From JAEXOD01 sp964652025 (GTDB taxonomy: Bacteria > Bacteroidota > Ignavibacteria > Ignavibacteriales > Melioribacteraceae), in contig CAZYZX010000003.1 in assembly GCA_964652025.1 (NCBI GenBank), positions 248,001 through 312,000 on the forward strand: 64,000 bases of DNA, read 5' to 3'. This document shows, one piece after another, positions 51,968-61,024 of this stretch (the stretch's first letter is position 1; the number at the start of each line of letters is the position of its first letter). The notes beneath the pieces are model-generated. The model was not told where the DNA came from, ran no database searches, and saw nothing but the letters and a program-made list of their open reading frames with translations. Made by a program: the position numbers and the translations under genes.

Positions 51968-53635
51968 ATGAGAAAAATGATTTTACTTTTTTTACTTAGT
52001 TACGCTATAATTAGTGCGCAACCAATAACTTGGACCGATGTTAGTGCTTTTTATAATTTACCTAATGGTGTAAAACTTTTTGAAGGTTCCCGCACTTCAC
52101 CAAAACTTAAAGCCTATTACTTAGATATTGATTTAAATAATCCTAAAATTGCCGTAAGACCTTACATTACAACAGCTCCATCAACAGTTAATGTGTTAAA
52201 TGCCAGATTTGGTGCATATGCTTCAATAAATGGTGGATTTTTTGGTGGTTCTACATCTTATAGTGCAGTAGTTTACCCAAACGAATTGAAGGCACAAAAT
52301 GTTGCAACTGTAACGCGTAATAATCAGGCATACCCCGTTATTCGTAGTTTTTTTGGTGTGGATAAAAGTAAACAACCAGCTGTAAATTGGATTTATCACT
52401 TTAGTAATACTTTACAAGGTTTATATACATTTAATGAACCTTTACCATACACTTATAACGCTTCTTCTCCACTTCCACCTCCTCAGCAATCGCAAGGTAC
52501 ACCTTACCAAAATTTATTAGTTGGTATTGGTGGCGCCCCTACTTTAGTTAAAAACGGAATACTACATATAACTTATAACGAAGAAATTATGTGGGGTAGC
52601 GGTGTTGGTTTAGATAACAGAGACCCAAGAACTGCAGTTGGATACACTGCAGATAAACATGTAATTTTTCTTGTTGCCGATGGAAGACAAACCGATTCTG
52701 AAGGATTAGCTTTGCCAGAAGTAGCGCAAGTTTTTATAAACTTAGGTTGTGTAGAAGCTATGAACTTAGATGGTGGCGGCTCCACTCAAATGGCTTTGGG
52801 TAATCAATTTATTAATTCCCCAAGCGAGATGCGCGCCGTTCCTGTAATCTTTGCCGTAACACATATCGATTCTTTACACTTACCAAAGGAACCTACTTTT
52901 GAAAAGGTAATTGATACAGGCGACCCTGAAGCTTCTCTAAATGGCGGTGATTGGTTCCCAACTGCTAATACAGGTTATTGGGGAAGTACTCCAGCGCAAT
53001 TAAATGCTGTTGGCACTGGTAGCAGCTACGCACAATTTAATCTTAACTTACCAAAAGAAGCTAGTTACGAGCTTTATGCTTGGTGGGTCGCTTCTACTAA
53101 CAGAAGTAAAACTACTCCTTTTATTATAGAACATAAAAACGGTATTGATACAGTTAAAAAAGACCAATCGCTTAATGGTTCTACTTGGGTTAAAATTGGC
53201 ACTTATACTTTTGCAGGCACATCAAATGAAAAAGTAAAAATTACTGATGCCGGCACCCCTGCGGGCACTTACGTTGTTGCAGATGCTATTAGATTAATTT
53301 CTTATGATTCAACTTTTGTTGTTTCTGTTAAAGATAAAACTCCTGTTAATCCAGATAATTTTGTGCTTTATCAAAATTACCCAAATCCCTTTAATCCAAC
53401 TACAAAAATTTCGTTTTACTTGCCCGAAGTAAGCAACGTTAGCTTAACTGTTTATGATGCTTTAGGACAAACCGTTGCTAATTTAATTAATAACCAATTA
53501 TTACAAAAAGGAAATAATTTTGTATTTTGGGATGCTAAAAACAATTTGGGTGTAACCGTTCCTAGTGGTATTTATTTTTATACCCTTAATGTAAATGGTA
53601 AATCTTTTACTAAAAAAATGGTCTACTTAAAATAA
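51968..53635 (+). CDS. Secreted phosphodiester glycosidase (NAGPA/DUF2233) with golvesin-like and T9SS sorting domains
   Basis: 555 residues with a signal peptide (ending IISAQ). The NAGPA domain (about 40-300) contains ASINGGFFGGST and VEAMNLDGGGSTQMAL, the two hallmark motifs of the phosphodiester alpha-GlcNAcase family. A golvesin-C-like beta domain (about 317-448: VIDTGDPEASL...YVVADAIRLI) follows. The last ~90 residues are a type A T9SS sorting domain (YQNYPNPFNPTTKISFYLP...SGIYFYTLNVNG...KKMVYLK). It is exported through the type IX system, probably to act on surface or environmental glycans. Confidence 0.93.
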   Translation: MRKMILLFLLSYAIISAQPITWTDVSAFYNLPNGVKLFEGSRTSPKLKAYYLDIDLNNPKIAVRPYITTAPSTVNVLNARFGAYASINGGFFGGSTSYSAVVYPNELKAQNVATVTRNNQAYPVIRSFFGVDKSKQPAVNWIYHFSNTLQGLYTFNEPLPYTYNASSPLPPPQQSQGTPYQNLLVGIGGAPTLVKNGILHITYNEEIMWGSGVGLDNRDPRTAVGYTADKHVIFLVADGRQTDSEGLALPEVAQVFINLGCVEAMNLDGGGSTQMALGNQFINSPSEMRAVPVIFAVTHIDSLHLPKEPTFEKVIDTGDPEASLNGGDWFPTANTGYWGSTPAQLNAVGTGSSYAQFNLNLPKEASYELYAWWVASTNRSKTTPFIIEHKNGIDTVKKDQSLNGSTWVKIGTYTFAGTSNEKVKITDAGTPAGTYVVADAIRLISYDSTFVVSVKDKTPVNPDNFVLYQNYPNPFNPTTKISFYLPEVSNVSLTVYDALGQTVANLINNQLLQKGNNFVFWDAKNNLGVTVPSGIYFYTLNVNGKSFTKKMVYLK

Positions 53636-53650
53636 ACTATAGGCAACTGA

Positions 53651-54178
53651 TTGAAACATAAAAGTATTGTTATTTTTTTATCACAAAAAGATTTTGACGA
53701 ACAAGAGTTTATTATAACTAAATCCCAATTGATTAAAAACGGGTTTAACGTTTTTATATGCTCCGATGCTATTAGTGTTTGCACTGGAAATAGAGGACTA
53801 AAAGTAAAAAATGATGTTGCACTTAATAATCTTAAGCAACAAAATTTTGCAGGGTTAATTATTATTGGTGGTAAAGGAATTACTGAATACTTTAAAAACA
53901 CTTTAATTATAAATAATATTGCAGACTTTATAAAGAATAAAAAAATTGTTGGTGCCATTTGTGCAGCACCTGTTCTATTGGCAAAAACTGCTCTTTTTAT
54001 AAATAAACCTATTGCTTGTAATGTAAACTATAAAAAAGATGTTGAAAAAGAGGGTGCTGTTTTTAATGATGAACCATTTTTAGTAAATGAGAATATTGTA
54101 ACAGCTAAAGAAGCAATTTACGCTAACGATTTTATTACTAAATTTATTCACTTACTTAAAAATAAGAACCAACATTAA
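53651..54178 (+). CDS. DJ-1/PfpI family protein
   Basis: 175 residues. A flavodoxin-like start (KHKSIVIFLSQKDFDEQEFIITKSQLIKNGFNVFICSD) and the nucleophile elbow GAICAAPVLLAK, with the reactive Cys near residue 104, are typical. The start is TTG, 15 bases after the glycosidase stop. Relatives act as glyoxalases, deglycases or redox sensors; the exact role cannot be told. It is likely co-transcribed with the glycosidase gene, since no terminator separates them. Confidence 0.85.
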   Translation: MKHKSIVIFLSQKDFDEQEFIITKSQLIKNGFNVFICSDAISVCTGNRGLKVKNDVALNNLKQQNFAGLIIIGGKGITEYFKNTLIINNIADFIKNKKIVGAICAAPVLLAKTALFINKPIACNVNYKKDVEKEGAVFNDEPFLVNENIVTAKEAIYANDFITKFIHLLKNKNQH

Positions 54179-54221
54179 TTACATATTGTTTAATCTTAAA
54201 ACTAATAAAATATAATTATTT

Positions 54222-56141
54222 ATGTTATACTATTGCAATTCTTTAACCAACTATAAAAGATTTAAAACTATAGAAGTAAATATTGGAGGCGTTCCATTAG
54301 GTGGTAACAATCCAATAAGAATACAATCTATGACAACAACCGATACAATGGATACCATTGCTACAGTAGAACAAACAATAAGAATGGTAGAAGCAGGTTG
54401 TGAATACGTAAGAATTACCGCCCCAAGTATTAACGAAGCTAAAAACTTAGCTAATATAAAAAAAGAATTACTAAATCGCGGTTATAAAGTACCCTTAATT
54501 GCAGATATTCACTTTACGCCAAATGCTGCAGAAATGGCTGCTAGAATTGTAGAAAAAGTACGCATTAACCCGGGTAATTATATCGATAAAAAGAAATTCT
54601 TAAAATTAGAATATACCGATTCTGAATATGCCGAAGAAATAGATAAAATACGTGCACGCTTTACTCCTTTAGTAAAAATATGTAAGGAGTATGGCACAGC
54701 TATGCGTATAGGCACAAATCATGGGTCATTATCCGATAGAATTATGAGCCGATATGGCGATACTCCACTTGGCATGGTAGAAAGCGCATTAGAATTTGTA
54801 AGAATTTGCCGCGATGAAAATTTTCATAATATTGTACTTTCCATGAAAGCAAGCAACCCACAAGTTATGGTTCAAGCTTATAGATTGCTGATAAATAAAA
54901 TGACTGAAGAGGGAATGAACTATCCGCTACATATTGGTGTAACAGAAGCAGGCGATGGCGAAGATGGAAGAATTAAATCTGCACTTGGTATTGGCACTTT
55001 ATTAGAAGATGGTATTGGAGATACTATTCGCGTATCCTTAACCGAACCACCCGAAAACGAAGCGCCTGTTGCTATTAGTTTAGCTAACCGTTATAAAAAT
55101 CGTAGCACCCATAAACCTTTGCCAGAAATTAAAAAGTATTTTATTAATCCATTTGAATATAATAAACGCGTTACAAACGATATACTTGCAATTGGTAATG
55201 GTAATGTTCCAAAAGTAATTGCAGATTTTTCTAAACTTAATAATATCTCAATAAAAGACTTAACTAAAATTGGTTATACATATATTCCCGAAACCGATAA
55301 ATGGAATATTGATGACCAAGCAGCAGATTTTATATTTTTAGGCGATAACATATTAAACTTTGAACTACCAAATACGCTAAAACCAATTTATTTTGCAAAA
55401 ACGTGGGAAAGTTTACCAAATAAATCCAGCTCTTTCCCGCTATTTGATTGCAATTTATATATTAATTCCCCAGCAAAATCATTTGTAGCTAATTTTGTAG
55501 AGTTTAATATTAATGATTTAAACAACTTAAATAAAAAAATATTAGATGATACAACAATATTAGTTTTAACAACCGATAACTTGCATGGAATGCCCGAACA
55601 GCGTTACGTATTCAATTATTTTTTAGAAAACGCAATTAATAACCCAGTTATAATAAAACGTGGATATAGTAAATTAACCCAAGAAGAATTAATGCTACAT
55701 GCCGCAACTGATTTAGGCGGTTTGCTAATAGATGGTTTAGGTGATGGGATTTGGATTACAACAGAAGAAAACAAAGATATAAATTTTATTAACAGAATAA
55801 TGTTTGGAATATTACAAGCTGCACGCGCAAGGATATCTAAAACAGAGTATATTGCTTGCCCTTCTTGCGGTAGAACTTTATTCGATTTAGTAGAAGTAAC
55901 AAATGCAATTAGAGAGCGTACCGGTCACTTAAAGGGCGTTAAAATTGCTGTTATGGGTTGCATTGTAAACGGTCCTGGTGAAATGGCAGATGCTGATTAT
56001 GGCTATGTTGGTAGCGGTATTGGCAAAATTACCTTATATCGCGGTAAAGAAATAGTAAAGCGAAATATTGATAGTGAGTTTGCTGTTGATGCTTTAATAG
56101 ATTTAATTAAAGAAGATAACCTTTGGATAGAAAAAATTTAA
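54222..56141 (+). CDS. ispG: 4-hydroxy-3-methylbut-2-enyl diphosphate synthase, long form
   Basis: 639 residues, against about 370 in E. coli. The TIM-barrel domain (about 10-290: YKRFKTIEVNIGGVPLGGNNPIRIQSMTTTDT, PLIADIHF, GVTEAGDGEDGRIKSALGIG) is followed by the inserted A* domain (about 300-530). The 4Fe-4S domain then has CPSCGRTLF and MGCIVNGPGE with the three cluster cysteines. This three-domain form occurs in plants, Chlamydia and FCB bacteria. It makes HMBPP in the MEP isoprenoid pathway. Confidence 0.96.
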   Translation: MLYYCNSLTNYKRFKTIEVNIGGVPLGGNNPIRIQSMTTTDTMDTIATVEQTIRMVEAGCEYVRITAPSINEAKNLANIKKELLNRGYKVPLIADIHFTPNAAEMAARIVEKVRINPGNYIDKKKFLKLEYTDSEYAEEIDKIRARFTPLVKICKEYGTAMRIGTNHGSLSDRIMSRYGDTPLGMVESALEFVRICRDENFHNIVLSMKASNPQVMVQAYRLLINKMTEEGMNYPLHIGVTEAGDGEDGRIKSALGIGTLLEDGIGDTIRVSLTEPPENEAPVAISLANRYKNRSTHKPLPEIKKYFINPFEYNKRVTNDILAIGNGNVPKVIADFSKLNNISIKDLTKIGYTYIPETDKWNIDDQAADFIFLGDNILNFELPNTLKPIYFAKTWESLPNKSSSFPLFDCNLYINSPAKSFVANFVEFNINDLNNLNKKILDDTTILVLTTDNLHGMPEQRYVFNYFLENAINNPVIIKRGYSKLTQEELMLHAATDLGGLLIDGLGDGIWITTEENKDINFINRIMFGILQAARARISKTEYIACPSCGRTLFDLVEVTNAIRERTGHLKGVKIAVMGCIVNGPGEMADADYGYVGSGIGKITLYRGKEIVKRNIDSEFAVDALIDLIKEDNLWIEKI

Positions 56142-56202
56142 AAAAAATTTAATAATATGTTGAGATTTAATAAAAAAAATCTTACTTTTGTAGTAAGAGA
56201 TT

Positions 56203-56268
56203 ATGAAAAATATAAGTAAAAACCGTAAAATAAGTATTTTACCGCTATTTTTAGCGGAGTTAAAATAA
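56203..56268 (+). CDS. Possible 21-codon leader peptide or small protein
   Basis: ATG 56203 to TAA 56268, peptide MKNISKNRKISILP then LFLAELK: basic N-terminus, hydrophobic middle. AAGAG lies 6 bases upstream of the ATG, and a promoter-like TTGAGA-N17-TACTTT (56160-56188) lies just before. The codons for PLFLAE form a CCGCTA-TTTT-TAGCGG hairpin. A Rho-independent terminator starts 4 bases after the stop, and the nif3-like ATG follows directly. This layout suggests an attenuation-type leader or a free-standing small peptide. It could also be chance, as the sequence is short. Confidence 0.35.
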   Translation: MKNISKNRKISILPLFLAELK

Positions 56269-56272
56269 AATT

Positions 56273-56308
56273 AAATGCACCTTTCAAAAAAGGGTGCATT
56301 TTTTTTGA
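56273..56308 (+). terminator. Rho-independent terminator immediately upstream of the nif3-like gene
   Basis: AAATGCACCTTT pairs with AAGGGTGCATTT (12 bp, one G-U) around CAAAA, followed by a T run ending 4 bases before the next ATG. It ends ispG and/or the mini-ORF transcript, and would leave the nif3-like gene without its own ribosome site upstream. Confidence 0.9.
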
Positions 56309-56312
56309 TATT

Positions 56313-57431
56313 ATGATAAAAGACTTTATAAAGTTTTTCGAAAATATAGTACCAAAAGGTGCTGCTTGGGAAAAAGATAACGTTGGACTGCAATTTGGCA
56401 ATCCAAACGATCCTATAAAAAACATTTTGGTTTGTTTAGAGCTTAATCCACAAGCCTTAAAGTTTGCTATTAATAACAATTGCAACTTTATTATTACCCA
56501 CCACCCATTTATTTTCACTCCTCTTAAAAATATTAATTATAATACCGAAAGTGGTAAAATTATTATAGAAGCCATAAAAAACAATATTACCGTTTACTCT
56601 GCCCATACAAATTTAGATTTTTCTAAAGGAGGTGTTAGCTTTCAACTTGCTAAAAAGTTAAAGCTAACAGAATTAAAATTCCTTACAAATGCCGAGAACA
56701 CTCGCTTTAAAGTTTCGGTTTTTGTACCTAACGAACACGTAGAAAAAGTAAGCGAAGCAATTTTTGAAGCGGGTGGAGGAATAATTGGAGACTACAATAA
56801 ATGCAGCTACAGAGTAAACGGCAAAGGAACATTTGAAGGAAACGAACACAGCAACCCCACAATAGGCACCAAACAAAATTTTGAAACAGTTGATGAAATT
56901 AAATTAGAAGTTATAGCTAATAAATGGGATTTACACAAAGTTATTAACGCACTTATAAAAAGCCACCCCTACGAAGAACCCGCTTACGATATTTACCCAC
57001 TACTAAATAAAAACGAAAACTTTGGCGCTGGTGTAATTGGTTACCTTGATAATCCTATGAATATTAACGATTTCTTTTCTTATGTTAAAAAAGAATTAAA
57101 CTTAGACGCTTTTAAATATACACTTGGTAGTAAAAATATTATAAATAAAGTTGCTGTATGTGGTGGTAGTGGTAGCGAACTATTAAACGCAGCAATAGAA
57201 CAAAATGCAGATGCATTTATTACTGCAGATATTAAATATCATACTTACCATGATGCAGCGGGTAAAATTACTTTAATTGATGCTGGCCATTACGAAACAG
57301 AAATTTTTGGCTTAGATACAATTAAAAACATTATAAATAACTATATAAAAGTTAGTAACGAAAAATTTGAGATATTTGACTTTTTAGAAACAAACCCAAT
57401 AAGATTTTATTATAATTTAGGAGATAAATAA
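56313..57431 (+). CDS. Nif3/YqfO-like dinuclear metal-centre protein (GTP cyclohydrolase 1 type 2 family)
   Basis: 372 residues, like B. subtilis YqfO. The N-terminal half has WEKDNVGLQFGNP, ITHHPFIF (two metal-binding His) and YSAHTNLDFSKGG; the C-terminal half has VAVCGGSGSEL, TADIKYHTYHDA and LIDAGHYETE. Between them sits a PII/CutA-like insert (about 125-235, KVSVFVPNEHVEKV...HPYEEPAYDIYPL). The molecular function of the family is still unclear. No Shine-Dalgarno precedes the ATG because the terminator's T run lies there. Confidence 0.92.
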   Translation: MIKDFIKFFENIVPKGAAWEKDNVGLQFGNPNDPIKNILVCLELNPQALKFAINNNCNFIITHHPFIFTPLKNINYNTESGKIIIEAIKNNITVYSAHTNLDFSKGGVSFQLAKKLKLTELKFLTNAENTRFKVSVFVPNEHVEKVSEAIFEAGGGIIGDYNKCSYRVNGKGTFEGNEHSNPTIGTKQNFETVDEIKLEVIANKWDLHKVINALIKSHPYEEPAYDIYPLLNKNENFGAGVIGYLDNPMNINDFFSYVKKELNLDAFKYTLGSKNIINKVAVCGGSGSELLNAAIEQNADAFITADIKYHTYHDAAGKITLIDAGHYETEIFGLDTIKNIINNYIKVSNEKFEIFDFLETNPIRFYYNLGDK

Positions 57432-57432
57432 A

Positions 57433-58158
57433 GTGATTTCACGATTAACAGCGCTTTACGAGTTACAACTAATTGACGAGCAGTTAGACGAATTAGAAGA
57501 ATTACGTGGGGATTTGCCTACTGCAGTTAACGAGTTGGTTAGCAAAATTAATGGAATTAAAAATTCCGTAGACCTTAAAGAAAAGGAAATGCAAGCAGCA
57601 AAAGAGCGTAAAACAGTAATTGAAGAAGAAAGACTACGCGCAACAGAAAACCTTAAAAGATATAAAGCTCAGCTTTATCAAGTAAGAAATAATAAAGAAT
57701 ATGATGCCTTAACCAAAGAAATTGACCAAACAGAAGAAAACATTAAAAAGCTTGATGCAGAAAACTTACAAATTGTTGAGTTGCTTGAAAAATTAGAAGT
57801 TGAAATTTTAGAAATTACACCTCAACTTACAAAATTAACTGAAGAACTTAAAGAAAAAGAAGATAATTTAAAGCAGATAATTAAAGCTAACGAACGCGAA
57901 GAGCAAAAGTTACGCGAAATAAGAGAAAAAGTGGTTGAAAAAGTTAAAAAACCAGATTATGTAACATACACAAGAATTAGAAAAGCATTAGGTGGACGTG
58001 CTGTTGTTCCTATTGTACGCGGCAGTTGCGATGGCTGCCATAATATTATCCCCAGCCAAAGACAAATTGAAATTAAATCTAACAAAAGAATGTTCAACTG
58101 CGAAGCTTGCGGTAGAATTATAGTTTCTCAAGAAATTGTTGATGCAGTTAAAAAATAA
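57433..58158 (+). CDS. Coiled-coil protein with C4-type zinc ribbon (DUF164/zf-RING_7)
   Basis: 241 residues. A long antiparallel coiled coil (about 10-170) precedes a zinc ribbon with CDGCHNIIP and CEACGRII (four Cys, about 197-232). The start is GTG, one base after the nif3 stop. The two genes are commonly neighbours in bacteria as I recall. The family may bind nucleic acid or chaperone complexes; its role is not established. Confidence 0.9.
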   Translation: MISRLTALYELQLIDEQLDELEELRGDLPTAVNELVSKINGIKNSVDLKEKEMQAAKERKTVIEEERLRATENLKRYKAQLYQVRNNKEYDALTKEIDQTEENIKKLDAENLQIVELLEKLEVEILEITPQLTKLTEELKEKEDNLKQIIKANEREEQKLREIREKVVEKVKKPDYVTYTRIRKALGGRAVVPIVRGSCDGCHNIIPSQRQIEIKSNKRMFNCEACGRIIVSQEIVDAVKK

Positions 58159-58162
58159 ATTT

Positions 58163-58187
58163 AAGGGGCTTTAAGCCCCTTTTTTTT
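58163..58187. terminator. Bidirectional Rho-independent terminator
   Basis: AAGGGGCT-TTA-AGCCCCTT followed by T run, between the zinc-ribbon gene (+) and ilvE (-). The ilvE stop lies within the T run. Confidence 0.88.
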
Positions 58188-59136
58188 AACTTGCTTTATG
58201 TTCCTCTGCTGCTTCATAATTTACATAATCTAACCACTCTAAGTATTTACCATTTTTACCATGAATGATATCAGAATATGCGCTTTGCATTTCTGCACAT
58301 ACTTTACCCGTTTTGCCACAACCAATTTTTCTATGGTCTATTTCACTTAATGCTATAACTTCTGCTGCTGTGCCTGTTACAAAAACTTCATCTGCAATAT
58401 AAAGCTGGTCTCTACTTATTGTCTCTTCCCTAACTTCATATCCTCTATCTTTTGCTACTGTTATAATTGTATCCCTTGTAAAACCTTCCAAAATTCCATT
58501 TTTAGGTGGTGTGTATATTACTCCATCTCTAACCAAAAATATGTTTTCACCCGTGCACTCGCTAACATTTCCGTATGGGTCTAACATTATTGCTTCATCA
58601 AATCCTAAGCGTAAACTTTCACTTTTTGCTAAAACAGAGTTTACATAATTACCAGCTATTTTTGCTTTAGTCATCATAATATTTGGATGATGACGTGGAA
58701 AAGTTGATACATTCCCCCTTATTCCATTTAATAATGCTTTTTCACCCAAGTAATTTGTCCATTTCCAAACGGCAATAGATACCTCTACTACTACATTAGT
58801 TGTAGATAAATTCCAACCATTTTCTTTTATATATACAAGTGGACGTATATAACACTCTTCAAAATTATTTACCCTTATCAGGTCTAAACATGCATAGTAC
58901 AAATCCTCTTCTGTATAAGGCAAATTATTAAAGCCAAGCACTTTAGAACTTGCAAAAAGCCGCTTTATGTGATCTTTTAACCTAAAAACCGCTGGTCCAC
59001 TATCTGTAGAGTAAGAGCGGATACCTTCAAAAACTGCCGTTCCATAGTGCAACGAGCTTGTTAAAAAGTGTACGTTTGCTTCCTTAAAGGGTATAATTTT
59101 ACCCTCGTGCCAAATGTAATCAGATTCAAATCCCAT
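58186..59136 (-). CDS. ilvE: Branched-chain amino acid aminotransferase
   Basis: 316 residues, PLP fold-type IV. The N-terminal SSLHYGTAVFEGIRSY, the PLP lysine in MMTKAKIAGNYVNS (about 159), and the C-terminal VSECTGENIFLV, GILEGFTRDTII and FVTGTAAEVIA motifs are present. It performs the last step of Leu, Ile and Val synthesis and starts their breakdown. It is the last gene of the leucine operon, 18 bases after leuD. Confidence 0.95.
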   Translation of the reverse strand: MGFESDYIWHEGKIIPFKEANVHFLTSSLHYGTAVFEGIRSYSTDSGPAVFRLKDHIKRLFASSKVLGFNNLPYTEEDLYYACLDLIRVNNFEECYIRPLVYIKENGWNLSTTNVVVEVSIAVWKWTNYLGEKALLNGIRGNVSTFPRHHPNIMMTKAKIAGNYVNSVLAKSESLRLGFDEAIMLDPYGNVSECTGENIFLVRDGVIYTPPKNGILEGFTRDTIITVAKDRGYEVREETISRDQLYIADEVFVTGTAAEVIALSEIDHRKIGCGKTGKVCAEMQSAYSDIIHGKNGKYLEWLDYVNYEAAEEHKAS

Positions 59137-59154
59137 TTTGTTATTCCTATATTG

Positions 59155-59706
59155 TTATATCATTTCATTTTTTCTTGCGTATTCAAATATTCCCCCCGCC
59201 GCAACAATTGGTAAAACACTCCCCAAATCTTTTAATTTAAATTGTACAGCACCATTTACAACAATTAAATTTTCCTCAGTATCTAACTCTAAAATATCGC
59301 CCGTTTTAATTTTATTGTTTAATCTTTCCTCACTTTCAAAAGGAATAAAAAAACCGCCATCAACTGCATTTCTATAAAAAATGCGCGCATAAGATAAAGC
59401 AATTATGGCTTTTATTCCTGCTTTGGCTAATGCAAAAGGTGCATGTTCCCTAGATGAACCACATCCAAAATTGCTACCAGCAACAATTATTTCATATTCA
59501 CTTTTAGTCCCTTCTTTTATAAAAGGGATGTTACCATATGGCAAACCACTTTGGCTTATTGGAACCGCACTTAACGCATATTTACCATAATTTTCTGCTT
59601 CCTTTTCATCTGTTAAGCTATAGACCAAATATTCTGCGGGTATAATTTGGTCTGTATCTATATTATCACCTAAAACAAAAACTTTACCTTTAATAAATCT
59701 TTCCAT
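59155..59706 (-). CDS. leuD: 3-isopropylmalate dehydratase small subunit
   Basis: 183 residues, aconitase swivel domain of the short, archaeal-type small subunit: GDNIDTDQIIPAEYL at the N-terminus and GSNFGCGSSREHAPFALAKAGIKAII in the middle (about 74-100). It pairs with LeuC to isomerise 2-isopropylmalate to 3-isopropylmalate. It follows leuC by 12 bases. Confidence 0.95.
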   Translation of the reverse strand: MERFIKGKVFVLGDNIDTDQIIPAEYLVYSLTDEKEAENYGKYALSAVPISQSGLPYGNIPFIKEGTKSEYEIIVAGSNFGCGSSREHAPFALAKAGIKAIIALSYARIFYRNAVDGGFFIPFESEERLNNKIKTGDILELDTEENLIVVNGAVQFKLKDLGSVLPIVAAGGIFEYARKNEMI

Positions 59707-59718
59707 AAAATAGTATCC

Positions 59719-61017
59719 TTAATTAATAAAATCTCTGGGGTCTGTTATAACTCCTTTTATGGCACTTGCAGCCACAGTAAAAGGAGAAGCTAAATAAACT
59801 TGGGATTTTTTGCTCCCCATTCTACCCGGAAAGTTTCTATTTGTTGTAGATATAATTACTTCGCCATCAACTGCGCGTCCAAAAGTATCATCTGGCCCAC
59901 CCAAGCAAGCAGCACAAGAAGGTTGACTAAAAAAGCAACCTGCATTTTCAAAAATATCCATTAAATATTCCCCATCATAACTTTCGGTTTTTAGCTTGTT
60001 TAATGTTTCTGTTGTAGCTGGAACAATAAATGTTGGAACGCTAACCGTATTTCCTTTTAAAATTTTAGCCGCAAACCTAAAATCTGTAATTTTACCACCT
60101 GTACAAGAACCTATATAGCACTTAGTTAATTTAGTGCCGCTAACTTCTTTAACCGTGCTTCTATTATCTGGGCTGTGTGGTTTTGCTACAAGCGGTTCAA
60201 TTGTTTTAGTATCATAAACATAAACTGCTTTGTAATTAGCATCTAAATCACTATAAAATAGGTCAAATTCTTTATCCGTTTTACTTTTAACATATGCAAT
60301 AGTTTTTTCATCAGGTTCAATAATCCCATTCATACCACCGGCTTCTATTGCCATATTAGTTAAAGTCATACGTTCTTCCATAGATAGCTCCATTACCGTT
60401 TCCCCCGCAAATTCCATAGCGCAATAAGTAGCCCCTTCTGTTGTAATATCGCCTAAAATTTGCAATATTAAATCTTTTGCGGTTAAATAATTGGGCATTT
60501 TACCATTAAAAATAAATTTAATTGTTTCCGGTACTTTTTCCCAAATTTTGCCCGTACCTAAAATAAAAGCAGCATCTGTATTACCAACCCCAGTAGCAAA
60601 CATGCCAAAAGCTCCACTTGTGCAAGTGTGGCTATCTGTTCCAAATAAAACTTTGCCCGGCAAGTTAAATCCTTCTTCCGCTAAAGCAACGTGGCAAACT
60701 CCTTTGTAGCGTTCCGTGTTGGGGTCATAGTAATGTGCTAAATTTTGCTCTTTTGCAAATTCTCTTAAAAATTCTACATTTCTATTAGCCTGTTTATTTG
60801 CTGTAAATATATAGTGGTCTGGAAATATTACAAGCTTATCTTTATCCCATATTTTCGCTTTTTCTTTAAATTCATTTCGCCAAATATTTATTGTTGGCGG
60901 TCCACAAACATCGTGCGTCATTAAAACATCTACATTTAGCCAAATATTTTCACCAGGTTTAACAAATTTTTTACCCGATGCTTTTGCTAATATTTTTTCT
61001 GTTATTGTCATTCCCAT
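59719..61017 (-). CDS. leuC: 3-isopropylmalate dehydratase large subunit (aconitase type 2)
   Basis: 432 residues. The 4Fe-4S cysteines are in YIGSCTGGKITDF (about 303) and PSCAACLGG (about 363-371), with FGTDSHTCTSGAFGMFATGVGNTD for substrate binding. Size and LeuD form place it in the archaeal-type (HacA/LeuC2) group rather than the ~470-residue enterobacterial type. It starts with MGM; MTITEKIL two codons later is an alternative. It belongs to the leucine operon between leuA and leuD. Confidence 0.94.
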   Translation of the reverse strand: MGMTITEKILAKASGKKFVKPGENIWLNVDVLMTHDVCGPPTINIWRNEFKEKAKIWDKDKLVIFPDHYIFTANKQANRNVEFLREFAKEQNLAHYYDPNTERYKGVCHVALAEEGFNLPGKVLFGTDSHTCTSGAFGMFATGVGNTDAAFILGTGKIWEKVPETIKFIFNGKMPNYLTAKDLILQILGDITTEGATYCAMEFAGETVMELSMEERMTLTNMAIEAGGMNGIIEPDEKTIAYVKSKTDKEFDLFYSDLDANYKAVYVYDTKTIEPLVAKPHSPDNRSTVKEVSGTKLTKCYIGSCTGGKITDFRFAAKILKGNTVSVPTFIVPATTETLNKLKTESYDGEYLMDIFENAGCFFSQPSCAACLGGPDDTFGRAVDGEVIISTTNRNFPGRMGSKKSQVYLASPFTVAASAIKGVITDPRDFIN

Positions 61018-61024
61018 TTTTCAC

